A stretch of 64,000 nucleotides of DNA from Firmicutes bacterium UBA6806. GTDB lineage: Bacteria > Bacillota > Clostridia > Peptostreptococcales > Acidaminobacteraceae. Both the position numbers and the translations under genes were made by a program. Location: assembly GCA_002452745.1 (NCBI GenBank), contig DKFC01000012.1:169918-233917 (forward strand), in the 5' to 3' direction. The notes under the pieces are model-generated. The model ran no database searches. It was not told the origin of the DNA and saw only the letters and a program-made list of their open reading frames with translations. Below are positions 26,770 through 35,857 of the stretch, one piece after another. Numbering within the stretch: position 1 is the stretch's first letter; each line of letters begins with the position of its first letter.

Positions 26770-27091
26770 GGACATCCTATATGAAATCAAATAAAGTTGA
26801 AACAGCCAGATTGCCACGCAGGAAGACGCTTAGAAAGACAGTGACTTATGTGTGGCGATTTACATATAAAGTTGAAGCTTTATAAATAATTTTTAATATT
26901 TGGTCACTGTCATCTGGAAAAAGGCCTTTTTTTAGGATATAATGAAGGAGATTGCAAACCGTGTTGCCATGTGGTTTGCAGAGGACTCAGAAGATTGGAC
27001 AGTGTGATTTGCAAAGGATAAAATTCCTTTTAAAAAATTCACCTTATTAGCCCCATTACTGAAGGATTTATTGATAAGGAGGAGATTTTTT
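26770..27091 (+). other. Intergenic region before tnaA: promoter and 5' hairpin
   Basis: 322 bases. TGGAAA (26915-26920), 17 bases, TATAAT (26938-26943) form a promoter. Right at the expected transcript start lies the perfect inverted repeat TGCAAACC (26953-26960) / GGTTTGCA (26973-26980) with a 12-base loop. A 34-codon frame at 26781-26885 lies upstream of the promoter and lacks a ribosome site. A short frame containing MWFAEDSEDW begins at 26969 without a ribosome site. No tnaC-like leader is convincing. Confidence 0.6.
26915..26943 (+). promoter_or_regulatory. Promoter of tnaA
   Basis: TGGAAA, a 17-base spacer and a perfect TATAAT. The leader to the tnaA ATG would be about 140 bases. Confidence 0.6.
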
Positions 27092-28474
27092 ATGGCAAAG
27101 AGAGTACCCGAACCGTTTAGAATTAAAATGGTGGAAAAAATCAACATCATCCCGAAAGAACTCAGAGAACAAAGACTTAAGGAAGCGGGATATAATCCGT
27201 TTGCACTTAGAGCGGAAGACATCTATATAGATTTGCTGACTGACAGTGGAACAGGTGCAATGAGTGATAGACAATGGGCCGCTATTATGCTTGGCGATGA
27301 GTCCTATGCTGGAAGCCGTTCCTTCTACAAATTAGAAGCTGTTGTTCAAAAAATCACAGGCTATAAATATGTCATCCCTGCACATCAAGGGCGCGGTGCA
27401 GAACAAGTGGTTCTGCCAAATGTCATCAAGAAAAAGGGAGACTATGTCCTCAACAACATGCATTTTGACACCACTATGGGACACGTTTTATTAGCTGGGG
27501 GCAATCCGATTAACAAAATTGATGCCAAGGCATTTGATACAGAAAAATACGATGATTTTAAAGGCGATTTCGATTTGGAAGCACTGGATTCATTTATCGT
27601 TGAAAAGGGTGTCGACAATATCGCATGCCTGATTATAACCGTCACTTGTAACTCTTCAGGTGGACAGCCGATTTCTATGTCCAATATCAAATCGGCAAGT
27701 GAAATCGCACATAAGCACGGCCTGAAGGTATTTATTGATGCTGCGAGATACGCAGAAAATGCTTATTTTATCAAGACGAGGGAAAAGGGATACGAAGATA
27801 AATCTATCCTTGAAATATCACAAGAGATGTTCAGCCACGCTGACGGATTCATGATGAGTGCCAAAAAAGACGGTATTGTCAACATGGGCGGCTTGATTGG
27901 CATCAGAGATGACGAGGATCTTTATAATGCATGCCGATCGACTGTCGTTCCAATGGAAGGCTTTCCAACTTACGGTGGCCTTGCTGGAAGAGATATGGAG
28001 GCGCTTGCCGTCGGTCTTGAAGAGGGATTGGATTTCAGCTATCTGGACTATCGCATCAATCAAGTTAAATACTTGGGTGACAGATTGATGGAAGCTGGCG
28101 TGCCAATTCAATATCCTACAGGTGGACATGCGGTGTTTGTAGACTGTAAAAAATTATGTCCTCAAATTCCTTTCCACGAGTTTCCAGCACAGGCAGTTTG
28201 TAATGCTGTTTATGTTGAGAGTGGCGTGCGACCAGTTGAAATTGGTTCATTTTTACTTGGCAGGGATATGGAGACAGGCGAACCACTTGAATCTCCTTTG
28301 GAACTCATGCGTTTGACGATTCCAAGAAGGGTTTATACCAACGACCACATGGACTATGTCGCAGATGCGGTGATTAAAGTTGCCCAATATGCGCACACGC
28401 TGAAGGGATTTACTTTTGATTATGAACCAAAGGTTTTGAGACATTTTACGGCGAAGCTAAAGCCTGTTGAATAG
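27092..28474 (+). CDS. tnaA: Tryptophanase
   Basis: 460 residues from ATG 27092, behind AAGGAGG. The PLP lysine is in MSAKKDGIVNMGG; DIYIDLLTDSGTGAMSDRQWAA, YVIPAHQGRGAEQ and GFPTYGGLAGRDMEA are shared with tyrosine phenol-lyase. Two positions favour tryptophanase: PVEIGSFLLGRD lacks the arginine that marks tyrosine phenol-lyase, and LRHFTAKL keeps the histidine that contacts indole. It would degrade tryptophan to indole, pyruvate and ammonium. It has its own promoter and terminator inside an otherwise conserved gene cluster. No permease gene accompanies it. Confidence 0.9.
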   Translation: MAKRVPEPFRIKMVEKINIIPKELREQRLKEAGYNPFALRAEDIYIDLLTDSGTGAMSDRQWAAIMLGDESYAGSRSFYKLEAVVQKITGYKYVIPAHQGRGAEQVVLPNVIKKKGDYVLNNMHFDTTMGHVLLAGGNPINKIDAKAFDTEKYDDFKGDFDLEALDSFIVEKGVDNIACLIITVTCNSSGGQPISMSNIKSASEIAHKHGLKVFIDAARYAENAYFIKTREKGYEDKSILEISQEMFSHADGFMMSAKKDGIVNMGGLIGIRDDEDLYNACRSTVVPMEGFPTYGGLAGRDMEALAVGLEEGLDFSYLDYRINQVKYLGDRLMEAGVPIQYPTGGHAVFVDCKKLCPQIPFHEFPAQAVCNAVYVESGVRPVEIGSFLLGRDMETGEPLESPLELMRLTIPRRVYTNDHMDYVADAVIKVAQYAHTLKGFTFDYEPKVLRHFTAKLKPVE

Positions 28475-28489
28475 AGATCATTAAAGAAT

Positions 28490-28520
28490 GGGATTATCGA
28501 CTTTCGATAGTCCCTTTTTT
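28490..28520 (+). terminator. Terminator after tnaA
   Basis: GGGATTATCGA pairs with TCGATAGTCCC (one G-T pair) around CTT, then six T residues. Confidence 0.9.
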
Positions 28521-28554
28521 ATGGGCTTTACCTTTTTTCTTTTGACATATTTTA

Positions 28555-28563
28555 TGGTATACT
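28555..28563 (+). promoter_or_regulatory. Extended -10 promoter of the nudix-whiA operon
   Basis: TGGTATACT is a TG-n-TATACT element. TTGACA at 28542-28547 is only ten bases away, too close to serve as its -35. Confidence 0.55.
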
Positions 28564-28597
28564 AGAGGATGAGAAAGAAGTGTTAGGAGGTGCTTGG

Positions 28598-29020
28598 ATG
28601 AAGAAGGTCTTTAGTGCAGGCGGTGTCGTTTTTCTTAAGAACAGCGTTTTAATGCTCCAGAAAATCAATGGGGATTGGGTGCTGCCAAAGGGTAAAATAG
28701 AAGATGACGAGACAAGTGAAGAGACCGCTATGAGAGAGGTCAGAGAAGAAGCCGGCATCAAAACCAAAATCATCAGTCCCATTGGAGAAACCTCTTATAA
28801 GTTTAAGAACTACTGGTCTAACAACCATGTGATAGAAAAAAACGTCGTCTGGTATCTGATGAAGGCCCTCAGCTCCTCACCGCATCCACAGAGGGAAGAG
28901 GGGTTCATAGATGCAAAATTTATACATGTCAACAACGTGGTGCAGCTTGCAAAGTACGATGACGAGCGCGATATTCTCGTAAAGGCACTCGAAATCATAG
29001 AATCCATAGAAGGTGAATAA
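28598..29020 (+). CDS. Nudix hydrolase
   Basis: 140 residues from ATG 28598, seven bases after AGGAGG. The Nudix box G-KIEDD-E-TSEETAM-REVREEAGI (about 34-57) is complete, preceded by WVLPKGKIE. Such enzymes hydrolyse nucleoside diphosphates linked to another moiety, for example oxidised nucleotides or dinucleoside polyphosphates; the substrate cannot be told from sequence. Its stop overlaps the whiA ATG by one base. Confidence 0.9.
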   Translation: MKKVFSAGGVVFLKNSVLMLQKINGDWVLPKGKIEDDETSEETAMREVREEAGIKTKIISPIGETSYKFKNYWSNNHVIEKNVVWYLMKALSSSPHPQREEGFIDAKFIHVNNVVQLAKYDDERDILVKALEIIESIEGE

Positions 29021-29973
29021 TGTCGTTTTCATCAAAATCAAAAAATGAACTTGCAAGAATTAGAACTGAGGGCAAATGCTGTAATAGAGCAGAGCTGTCG
29101 GGAATTATCAGAGTGAGTGGTGCGCTGGAATTTGGCGGCTTTCAGAAAATGAACCTGCGTATAACAACTGAAAACCCCGCCGTGGCACGACTCATTTTTA
29201 TATTGCTCAAAAAGACCTATAAAATTCATACAGAAGTCATTATGAAGGAAAATAAAATTCTCAACAAAAATCACTTTTATGAGATTTTTATTGAAACTGC
29301 CAATGAAATTCTGTTTGACCTTGAGATTTTGAAACTGGAAGAGGGGAGCATGGTACTAAGCGATGGCGTCCCTGAGACCCTGCTAAAAAAGGCCTGTTGC
29401 AAGAAGGCCTATCTCAGGGGCATCTATTTAGGCGGTGGATCGCTCAGCGCTCCAGAAAAGAGCTATCATTTGGAACTGATTACTCACAACGATTTCTTCG
29501 CTCAGGAGCTGGCAACTTTTATCAATGAAAATTATGACCTAAGTGCCAAGTGCACGCCGAGGAAAAAGAACTACATTGTCTATATTAAAGAGAGCGAAAA
29601 AATAGTGGACTTTTTAAACATCATCGGTGCGCATCAATCGCTTTTGGACTATGAAAATGTGCGCATTATCAAGCAGATGAGAAACAATGTCAATCGCGTG
29701 GTGAACTGTGAGACGGCAAATCTCAACAAGACCATTGAAGCGGCTTACGAACAAATGAGAAAGATACATCTGATAGAGGCGACGGTGGGGATTGACAGTC
29801 TGCCTGAGAAACTTCAAGATGTGGCCTATTTGAGAATGGACAATCCTGAAGCCTCTCTCAAAGAATTGGCAGAAATGATGAATCCCCCTGTGGGACGTTC
29901 AGGTGTCAATCATCGTTTAAAAAAGATTATGGAAATAGCAGAAGATTTGGAAAAAAGAGGAGAACATCTATGA
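29020..29973 (+). CDS. whiA: Sporulation/division regulator WhiA
   Basis: 317 residues. The N-terminal part resembles a LAGLIDADG-type fold (LSGIIRVSGALEF, AYLRGIYLGGGSLSAPEKSYHLE) and the C-terminal HTH is ELAEMMNPPVGRSGVNHRLKKI. WhiA is a DNA-binding protein affecting division and chromosome segregation in Bacillota. It is translationally coupled to both neighbours (TAATG upstream, ATGA downstream). Confidence 0.97.
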   Translation: MSFSSKSKNELARIRTEGKCCNRAELSGIIRVSGALEFGGFQKMNLRITTENPAVARLIFILLKKTYKIHTEVIMKENKILNKNHFYEIFIETANEILFDLEILKLEEGSMVLSDGVPETLLKKACCKKAYLRGIYLGGGSLSAPEKSYHLELITHNDFFAQELATFINENYDLSAKCTPRKKNYIVYIKESEKIVDFLNIIGAHQSLLDYENVRIIKQMRNNVNRVVNCETANLNKTIEAAYEQMRKIHLIEATVGIDSLPEKLQDVAYLRMDNPEASLKELAEMMNPPVGRSGVNHRLKKIMEIAEDLEKRGEHL

Positions 29974-31235
29974 AAAAGCAGATAATCTTAATCGTGAGCT
30001 TGCTGACAATTCTATTGTTGACAGCTTGTTCAGAGGATTCCACCTTATTAAAGGGAAATGACCCAGATGTGAAGAACTGGGAGCTCGTGGAGAATAGTGG
30101 CAAGAAGTCTGTTGTGACACTGTGCGTTGATGGTGTCAGTGAAGCGGGAAGAGAGTGGCTTCAAACGGAATTTGCAGACTATTTAAAATTGACTTACGAG
30201 ATTGACCTAAAATTAGTGGAGCAAACACAGGCAAAGACCTTTGAAATTCTCGCAAATGATCAGAGAACTGAAAACCAGTCAGGTCAGTATGACTTGATAC
30301 TGATAGAGGACAGAGGCTTCAAAAAGGCCTATGAGAGCGGCTATCTCTACGGGCCATTTGCGGATAAACTGCCAAATTATAAGACTTATTTAAATCCCGG
30401 TGATTTTGAAGTGCTTTATGATGAAGGCCTGAAAACAAATGGATATGAAGTGCCAATTGGCAAGCAACAGCTGACGTTTATCTTCAACGAGAATTATTTT
30501 TATGAAGTGCCTGAGACCTATGATGCCCTCTTTGAGCTGGCAAAGGGCTTTAAGGGCCAGTTCACCTACCCAAGTCCTCAGTCAACGGCAGAAGGCCGCA
30601 GTTTTATTGTGGGCTACCTGTCACAGGGACTGGACTATGACAAACTCTACTCAAAGGCTTATACAGAGGAAGAACTCTACGAGCTAGTGAAGCCAAAACT
30701 GGATAAACTGGCGGCTGTTGGCCCAGTGCTGTATCAAGAGGGCAAATATTACCCTAAAAGCATTGCTGAAATGGATCAACTGCTCTTTGACGAGGTGCTT
30801 ATCTTCTCAATGTCTTTGGATTATGACTATGCAACAGCTAAGATGAAAGCATACGAATATCCTGAGGCGGCTGATACGTTCGCCCTTGCGGAAGGGACAA
30901 CAGGCCCAGTGGCACATATGGGCATTTTATTCAATTCGACCAATAAATCGGGGGCTATGCTGGTGTTAAATGCCATGCTCTCACCTGAGATGCAAGCGTC
31001 AAAATATGATACGAGGAAGTGGAAACAACTTCCCATATATGATCCAAACTACGCCCCGCAAGAGGCCTATGTGGATATTAAGAAGATAAAGATGAAATCG
31101 ACAACTCTAAAACAAGATGAGATTCTCATAAGCAGAGTCCCTGAGATCAGTGACTACTATCAGGATATGATGATATCACTCTGGACAAAGCACGTTTTGG
31201 AAGTGAACACAACAGCACCCGCAGAGGGGCAATAG
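29970..31235 (+). CDS. Extracellular solute-binding lipoprotein
   Basis: 421 residues. The signal peptide ends in the lipobox LLTAC (Cys20), so the protein is lipid-anchored outside the membrane. The fold reads as a periplasmic-binding protein type 2, ABC-transporter family: NGYEVPIGKQQLTFIFNENYF, SPQSTAEGRSFIVGYL and AMLSPEMQASKYDTRKWKQLPIYDP. No permease or ATPase gene is adjacent, so it is an orphan binding protein or partners with a transporter elsewhere. It overlaps the whiA stop codon and precedes dnaE by 14 bases. Confidence 0.8.
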   Translation: MKKQIILIVSLLTILLLTACSEDSTLLKGNDPDVKNWELVENSGKKSVVTLCVDGVSEAGREWLQTEFADYLKLTYEIDLKLVEQTQAKTFEILANDQRTENQSGQYDLILIEDRGFKKAYESGYLYGPFADKLPNYKTYLNPGDFEVLYDEGLKTNGYEVPIGKQQLTFIFNENYFYEVPETYDALFELAKGFKGQFTYPSPQSTAEGRSFIVGYLSQGLDYDKLYSKAYTEEELYELVKPKLDKLAAVGPVLYQEGKYYPKSIAEMDQLLFDEVLIFSMSLDYDYATAKMKAYEYPEAADTFALAEGTTGPVAHMGILFNSTNKSGAMLVLNAMLSPEMQASKYDTRKWKQLPIYDPNYAPQEAYVDIKKIKMKSTTLKQDEILISRVPEISDYYQDMMISLWTKHVLEVNTTAPAEGQ

Positions 31236-31249
31236 AAAAGAGGTAACAC

Positions 31250-34200
31250 ATGACTGCACCATCATTTGTACATTTGCACCTTCACACCGAATACAGTCTG
31301 CTGGACGGGTTTACTCGAATTGATCGTCTGTTTCAGCGTGTGAAGGAATTGGGGATGGACGCCGTGGCCATAACGGATCATGGGGTCATGTTTGGTGTTG
31401 TGGAATTTTATAAGACAGCAAAGAAGCACGGGGTCAAACCGATTATTGGCTGTGAAGTCTATACGGCGGCTAGAAGGCGATTTGATAGAGAACCCACTCT
31501 TGATAAAAATGCAGGGCATTTGGTTTTGCTTGTAGAAAATGAAACAGGCTATAAAAACTTGATAAAATTAGTCTCAGCGGGATTTACCGAGGGATTTTAT
31601 TACAAACCGAGGATTGATTATGATCTCTTGGCTGAACATACAGAAGGATTAATCTGTCTTTCCGCCTGTCTTGGCGGTGACGTTCAGCGCCTGATTTTAG
31701 AAGGTGATTTAGAGGGGGCAAAGGCAATAGCCCTCCGATTGAATCAACTGTTCGGTCAGGGGAATTTCTATTTGGAGCTTCAAGACCATCAGATGAAAGA
31801 GCAGAAAATGGTCAATCGCCAACTTGTGAGGCTTCATGAAGAGACGGGGATTCCACTGGTTGCCACAAACGACGTTCACTACCTCGATAAAGAGGATGAA
31901 GGGGTTCACGATATACTGCTCTGTATTCAGACTGGAAAGACACTCAGTGATGCAGAGCGCATGCGTTTTCCAACGAAGGAGTTTTATCTCAAGTCACCAG
32001 AGGAGATGCAGAAACTCTTCGGTTCGAGACCAGATGCACTGGAAAACACGGCGAAGATTGCACAGAGATGTGCCTTTGACTTCGATTTCACTCAAACACA
32101 TCTGCCCGAATTTTCGCTTGAATCAGTGGACGCCAAGGCCTACTTGCGAGATCTCTGTTTTACAGGCCTTCACAAGAAGTATGAGCCCACTGACGACCTT
32201 GTGGAACGACTTGAGTACGAGCTTTCCATCATCGATCAAATGGGATATAATGACTATTTTCTAATCGTGTGGGACTTCATCAAGTACGCCAAGGATCACG
32301 ACATCCGAGTTGGGCCGGGACGAGGCAGTTGCGGCGGCAGCATTGTGGCCTATGTCCTCGACATAACAGAGGTAGATCCAATCAAATACGACTTGATCTT
32401 TGAGAGATTTTTAAATCCTGAGCGTGTTACCATGCCGGATATAGATATAGACTTTGAGGATGATCGAAGGGGAGAAGTTATCGAATACGTCATCCGGAAA
32501 TACGGTAAAGACCATGTGGCACAGATTATTACGTTTGGAACTATGGCCGCTAGAGCTGCTGTAAGAGATGTTGGCAGGGTGATGAACCTTCCGTATCAAG
32601 ATGTGGATCGCATCGCCAAGGAAATTCCCATGGAACTGGGGATGACGCTTGAAAAGGCACTCAATGTAAATCCTAAGTTAAAAAAAATTTACGATGAGGA
32701 CTCAGAGGCCAATCAGCTCCTAGATGCAGCCATCAGTTTGCAAGGTGTTCCACGGCATGCGTCAACACATGCCGCAGGGGTTGTTATCTCAAAGAACACA
32801 GTGGATGACTACGTGCCCTTGTACATGCAGGATGACAACATTACGACTCAATTTAACATGATTCTCCTAGAGGATTTAGGATTGTTAAAAATGGATTTTT
32901 TGGGACTGAGGACATTGACAGTTATCAAAAATGCATTACAATTAATTGAGGAGACAGAAAATTTAAAGATTGATATAGACCAGATTCCCTATGAAGATCG
33001 TCCCACCTATGAGATGATTTCAAAGGGCGATACCCTGGGGGTTTTTCAGCTTGAATCCGCTGGATTTAGGAAGTTTATGCGCGAGCTAAAACCGTCGGGG
33101 CTTGAGGATATCATAGCCGGGATATCTTTGTACCGGCCGGGCCCAATGGACTCCATCCCACTGTATATAAAGAATAAGAACAACCCAGAAGGCGTGACGT
33201 TTAAGCATCCCAAACTCAAACCCATACTGGAAGTCACCTATGGCTGTCTTGTGTATCAGGAACAAGTCATGCAAATTGTAAGGGAACTTGGCGGTTACAG
33301 CTACGGACGAAGTGATATCGTCAGACGTGCCATGAGCAAGAAAAAAATGGACGTCATGCAGCGTGAACGCCAGTACTTCAAGCATGGGAAGGTGGCAGAA
33401 GATGGAAGCGTCGAATTGGTTGGCTGTGTGGGAAATGGCGTCAGTGAAACAATAGCCGATGAAATCTTTGATGATATGATTGACTTTGCCAAATACGCGT
33501 TTAACAAGTCTCATGCGGCTGGATATGCCATTTTGGCCTATCAAACAGCCTATTTAAAAGCACATTATCCTGTGGCTTATATGGCGGCGGTTATGACCAG
33601 CGTCATGGGAAGTCATTCTAAACTGGCGCTCTATATACAGGACTGCAAGGACAGAGGCATTAAACTGTTGCCGCCATGCGTCAATCGAAGCATGGCAGGG
33701 TTTTCTGTGGAGGATGGCAACATTAGATATGGTCTCAATGCCGTTAAAAACGTCGGCAGGGGGATTATCGAAGCCATCGTCAAGAGTAGAAACAACAAGC
33801 CGTTTAAGGATTTTCTGGACTTTTGCGAGTCTATTGAAGCGTCAGAACTCAATAAGAAAGCGGTTGAAAGCCTTATAAAAGCGGGTGCTTTCGATGCATT
33901 TGGCGCATATCGGTCTCAGCTCCTAGCCGTCTTCGAAAGGACGGTGGATGGCGTTCACGCTCTCAAGCGAAAGGGGGCAGAGGGACAGTTTTCCATCTTT
34001 AGTATGGATGTGCTCTCCGAAAGCTCTGAGGAACTGGGGAACAGACTTCCAGAAATACCCGAGCTGAGATTTGAAACACTTTTGCAATTTGAAAAGGAAA
34101 TGTTGGGTATATATCTTACCGGACATCCCCTTGATCCATATAAAAATCAACTTAGGAAAATTTCGAGTTTTAACCTTTCAGAACTATCTGCTTCTTTTGA

Positions 34201-34780
34201 AGAGGGAGAAACACCCCTTGTGGCAGATGGCGCACCAATAACGGTGGCTGGAATTGTCATCTCAAAACTCGAAAAGATAACCAAAAACAATCAGAATATG
34301 GCGTTTATCACTGTTGAAGATTTGTATGACCAGATAGAGATTATCGTGTTTCCAAAAGTCTATACGACTTGTGAGAAACTGCTCTATAAGGACTCTATCA
34401 TCGCCGTGAGCGGTCGAATCAACATCAAGGAAGACGAACCGCCAAAGCTGATTGCAGATCGAATCAGAGCTGTTTCAGCAACGGATGATGAGGCTGCTGT
34501 TCAGACGGAAAAGAAGGAGAGTGCCAAGGTTCGCCGAAGCAGTGGTGTATCCAAGCTCTTCATAAAATTCGAAGAACCAGATGACCCTCAAATTAAAGAG
34601 GTCTCTAGGATTCTCGAAAACCATGCGAGACAACTGCCGGAGGGTATTCCTTCGGAAGTTATCTACTATATATCAACCATCAAGAAAAAACTAAAGGTTA
34701 ACGGTCAAGTTGTGGTGACTAAGGATCTCATGGATCACGTTGAACAAATTGTGGGGAAGAACAACGTTGTACATCAATAG
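31250..34780 (+). CDS. dnaE: DNA polymerase III subunit alpha DnaE
   Basis: 1176 residues. The N-terminal PHP domain has HLHLHTEYSLLDG and AITDHGVM; the polymerase core has GPGRGSCGGSIVAYVLDI and the catalytic acidic motif PDIDIDFEDDRR; YAFNKSHAAGYA is the fingers segment. A helix-hairpin-helix region and a C-terminal OB domain (ITVAGIVISKLEKIT) follow. This is the DnaE-type replicase rather than PolC, with no exonuclease insertion. It heads the common dnaE-pfkA-pyk series. Confidence 0.98.
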   Translation: MTAPSFVHLHLHTEYSLLDGFTRIDRLFQRVKELGMDAVAITDHGVMFGVVEFYKTAKKHGVKPIIGCEVYTAARRRFDREPTLDKNAGHLVLLVENETGYKNLIKLVSAGFTEGFYYKPRIDYDLLAEHTEGLICLSACLGGDVQRLILEGDLEGAKAIALRLNQLFGQGNFYLELQDHQMKEQKMVNRQLVRLHEETGIPLVATNDVHYLDKEDEGVHDILLCIQTGKTLSDAERMRFPTKEFYLKSPEEMQKLFGSRPDALENTAKIAQRCAFDFDFTQTHLPEFSLESVDAKAYLRDLCFTGLHKKYEPTDDLVERLEYELSIIDQMGYNDYFLIVWDFIKYAKDHDIRVGPGRGSCGGSIVAYVLDITEVDPIKYDLIFERFLNPERVTMPDIDIDFEDDRRGEVIEYVIRKYGKDHVAQIITFGTMAARAAVRDVGRVMNLPYQDVDRIAKEIPMELGMTLEKALNVNPKLKKIYDEDSEANQLLDAAISLQGVPRHASTHAAGVVISKNTVDDYVPLYMQDDNITTQFNMILLEDLGLLKMDFLGLRTLTVIKNALQLIEETENLKIDIDQIPYEDRPTYEMISKGDTLGVFQLESAGFRKFMRELKPSGLEDIIAGISLYRPGPMDSIPLYIKNKNNPEGVTFKHPKLKPILEVTYGCLVYQEQVMQIVRELGGYSYGRSDIVRRAMSKKKMDVMQRERQYFKHGKVAEDGSVELVGCVGNGVSETIADEIFDDMIDFAKYAFNKSHAAGYAILAYQTAYLKAHYPVAYMAAVMTSVMGSHSKLALYIQDCKDRGIKLLPPCVNRSMAGFSVEDGNIRYGLNAVKNVGRGIIEAIVKSRNNKPFKDFLDFCESIEASELNKKAVESLIKAGAFDAFGAYRSQLLAVFERTVDGVHALKRKGAEGQFSIFSMDVLSESSEELGNRLPEIPELRFETLLQFEKEMLGIYLTGHPLDPYKNQLRKISSFNLSELSASFEEGETPLVADGAPITVAGIVISKLEKITKNNQNMAFITVEDLYDQIEIIVFPKVYTTCEKLLYKDSIIAVSGRINIKEDEPPKLIADRIRAVSATDDEAAVQTEKKESAKVRRSSGVSKLFIKFEEPDDPQIKEVSRILENHARQLPEGIPSEVIYYISTIKKKLKVNGQVVVTKDLMDHVEQIVGKNNVVHQ

Positions 34781-34817
34781 GGTTCGAACAGTTAATGTTC
34801 AAGAAGGAGTGAAGGAC

Positions 34818-35777
34818 ATGAAAAAGATAGGCGTACTTACAAGTGGCGGTGATTCGCCGGGTATGAATGCTGCCATTAGAGCAGTGGTCAGAACCGCAAT
34901 TTATAACGGACTTGAGGTTGCAGGTATTTACAGGGGCTATCAAGGTCTTTTAGAAGGCGATATAGAGCCTTTAACAGTTTCGTCTGTGGGCGATATCATC
35001 CACAGAGGCGGAACGATGCTGAGAACTGCCAGATGTCTGGAGTTTAAAACAGAAGAGGGATTCCAAAAGGGACTTCAAATGCTAAAACTGTTTAAAATAG
35101 ACGGATTGGTGGTTATCGGAGGAGATGGTTCATTTAACGGTGCCAAACGACTGGCAGATGCCGGCTTTCCGACAATAGGTATTCCGGGAACCATCGACAA
35201 TGATTTGGCATATACTGACTACACCTTGGGCTTTGATACAGCCCTGACAACGGTGGTCAATGCCATTGGAAACATCCGTGATACATCGTCATCTCACGGA
35301 AGGGTCAATATAATTGAAGTAATGGGTAGGCACTGCGGTGATATTGCACTCTATGGGGGCCTTGCAGGAGGCGCAGAGGCAGTAATCATCCCAGAAATTG
35401 ACACTGATATTGACGAACTGTGCAGAACGATTATTAGAGGCAAGAAAAGAGGCAAACTGCACAGCATCATCTTACTGGCTGAAGGCGTCGGAAAGCCCTA
35501 TGAAGTTGCAGAACAGATTACGAGTAAAACTGGCTCTGATGTCAGAGTGAGCATCATTGGCTATCTTCAAAGAGGGGGAACCCCTACACCGAGCGACAGG
35601 ATTTTAGGGTCTAGACTTGGCGCTTTTGCGGTGGAGATACTCAAGAGCGGCAAAGGTGGCAGAGCAGTTGGAATCAAAGGAAATGATCTCGTGGACATAG
35701 ATATCACTGAGGCACTGTCCATGAAAAAGGACTATGACAAGGAAATCTATGAACTTGCCACTATATTGGCAATTTAA
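34818..35777 (+). CDS. pfkA: ATP-dependent 6-phosphofructokinase
   Basis: 319 residues from ATG 34818, behind GAAGGAG; 26 earlier in-frame codons overlap dnaE and are not expected in PfkA. Signatures: GVLTSGGDSPGMNAAIRAVV, GGDGSFNGAKRL, GIPGTIDNDLAYTDYT (catalytic Asp), EVMGRHCGDIAL and GYLQRGGTPTPSDRILG. It carries out the committed step of glycolysis and is usually controlled by PEP and ADP in this family. Confidence 0.98.
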   Translation: MKKIGVLTSGGDSPGMNAAIRAVVRTAIYNGLEVAGIYRGYQGLLEGDIEPLTVSSVGDIIHRGGTMLRTARCLEFKTEEGFQKGLQMLKLFKIDGLVVIGGDGSFNGAKRLADAGFPTIGIPGTIDNDLAYTDYTLGFDTALTTVVNAIGNIRDTSSSHGRVNIIEVMGRHCGDIALYGGLAGGAEAVIIPEIDTDIDELCRTIIRGKKRGKLHSIILLAEGVGKPYEVAEQITSKTGSDVRVSIIGYLQRGGTPTPSDRILGSRLGAFAVEILKSGKGGRAVGIKGNDLVDIDITEALSMKKDYDKEIYELATILAI

Positions 35778-35857
35778 TGACTGCAATCAAAATGTTATAT
35801 CAAACTGTGTAATCTTGTGTGTGTGGAGTGAAATTATATGTTTTTTAGGAGGATATT

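Noticed and set aside
26781..26885. 34-codon frame with one Trp codon upstream of tnaA as a TnaC-like leader peptide
   Set aside because: It lies upstream of the best tnaA promoter, has no ribosome site and does not resemble TnaC outside the single tryptophan.
26969..27007. Short frame MWFAEDSEDWTV as a tryptophan-sensing leader
   Set aside because: Attractive because of its two Trp codons, but no ribosome site is correctly spaced and the ATG is in the loop of the 5' hairpin.
28542..28563. TTGACA/TATACT pair as a standard promoter before the nudix gene
   Set aside because: The spacer is only ten bases; the extended -10 alone is a better explanation.
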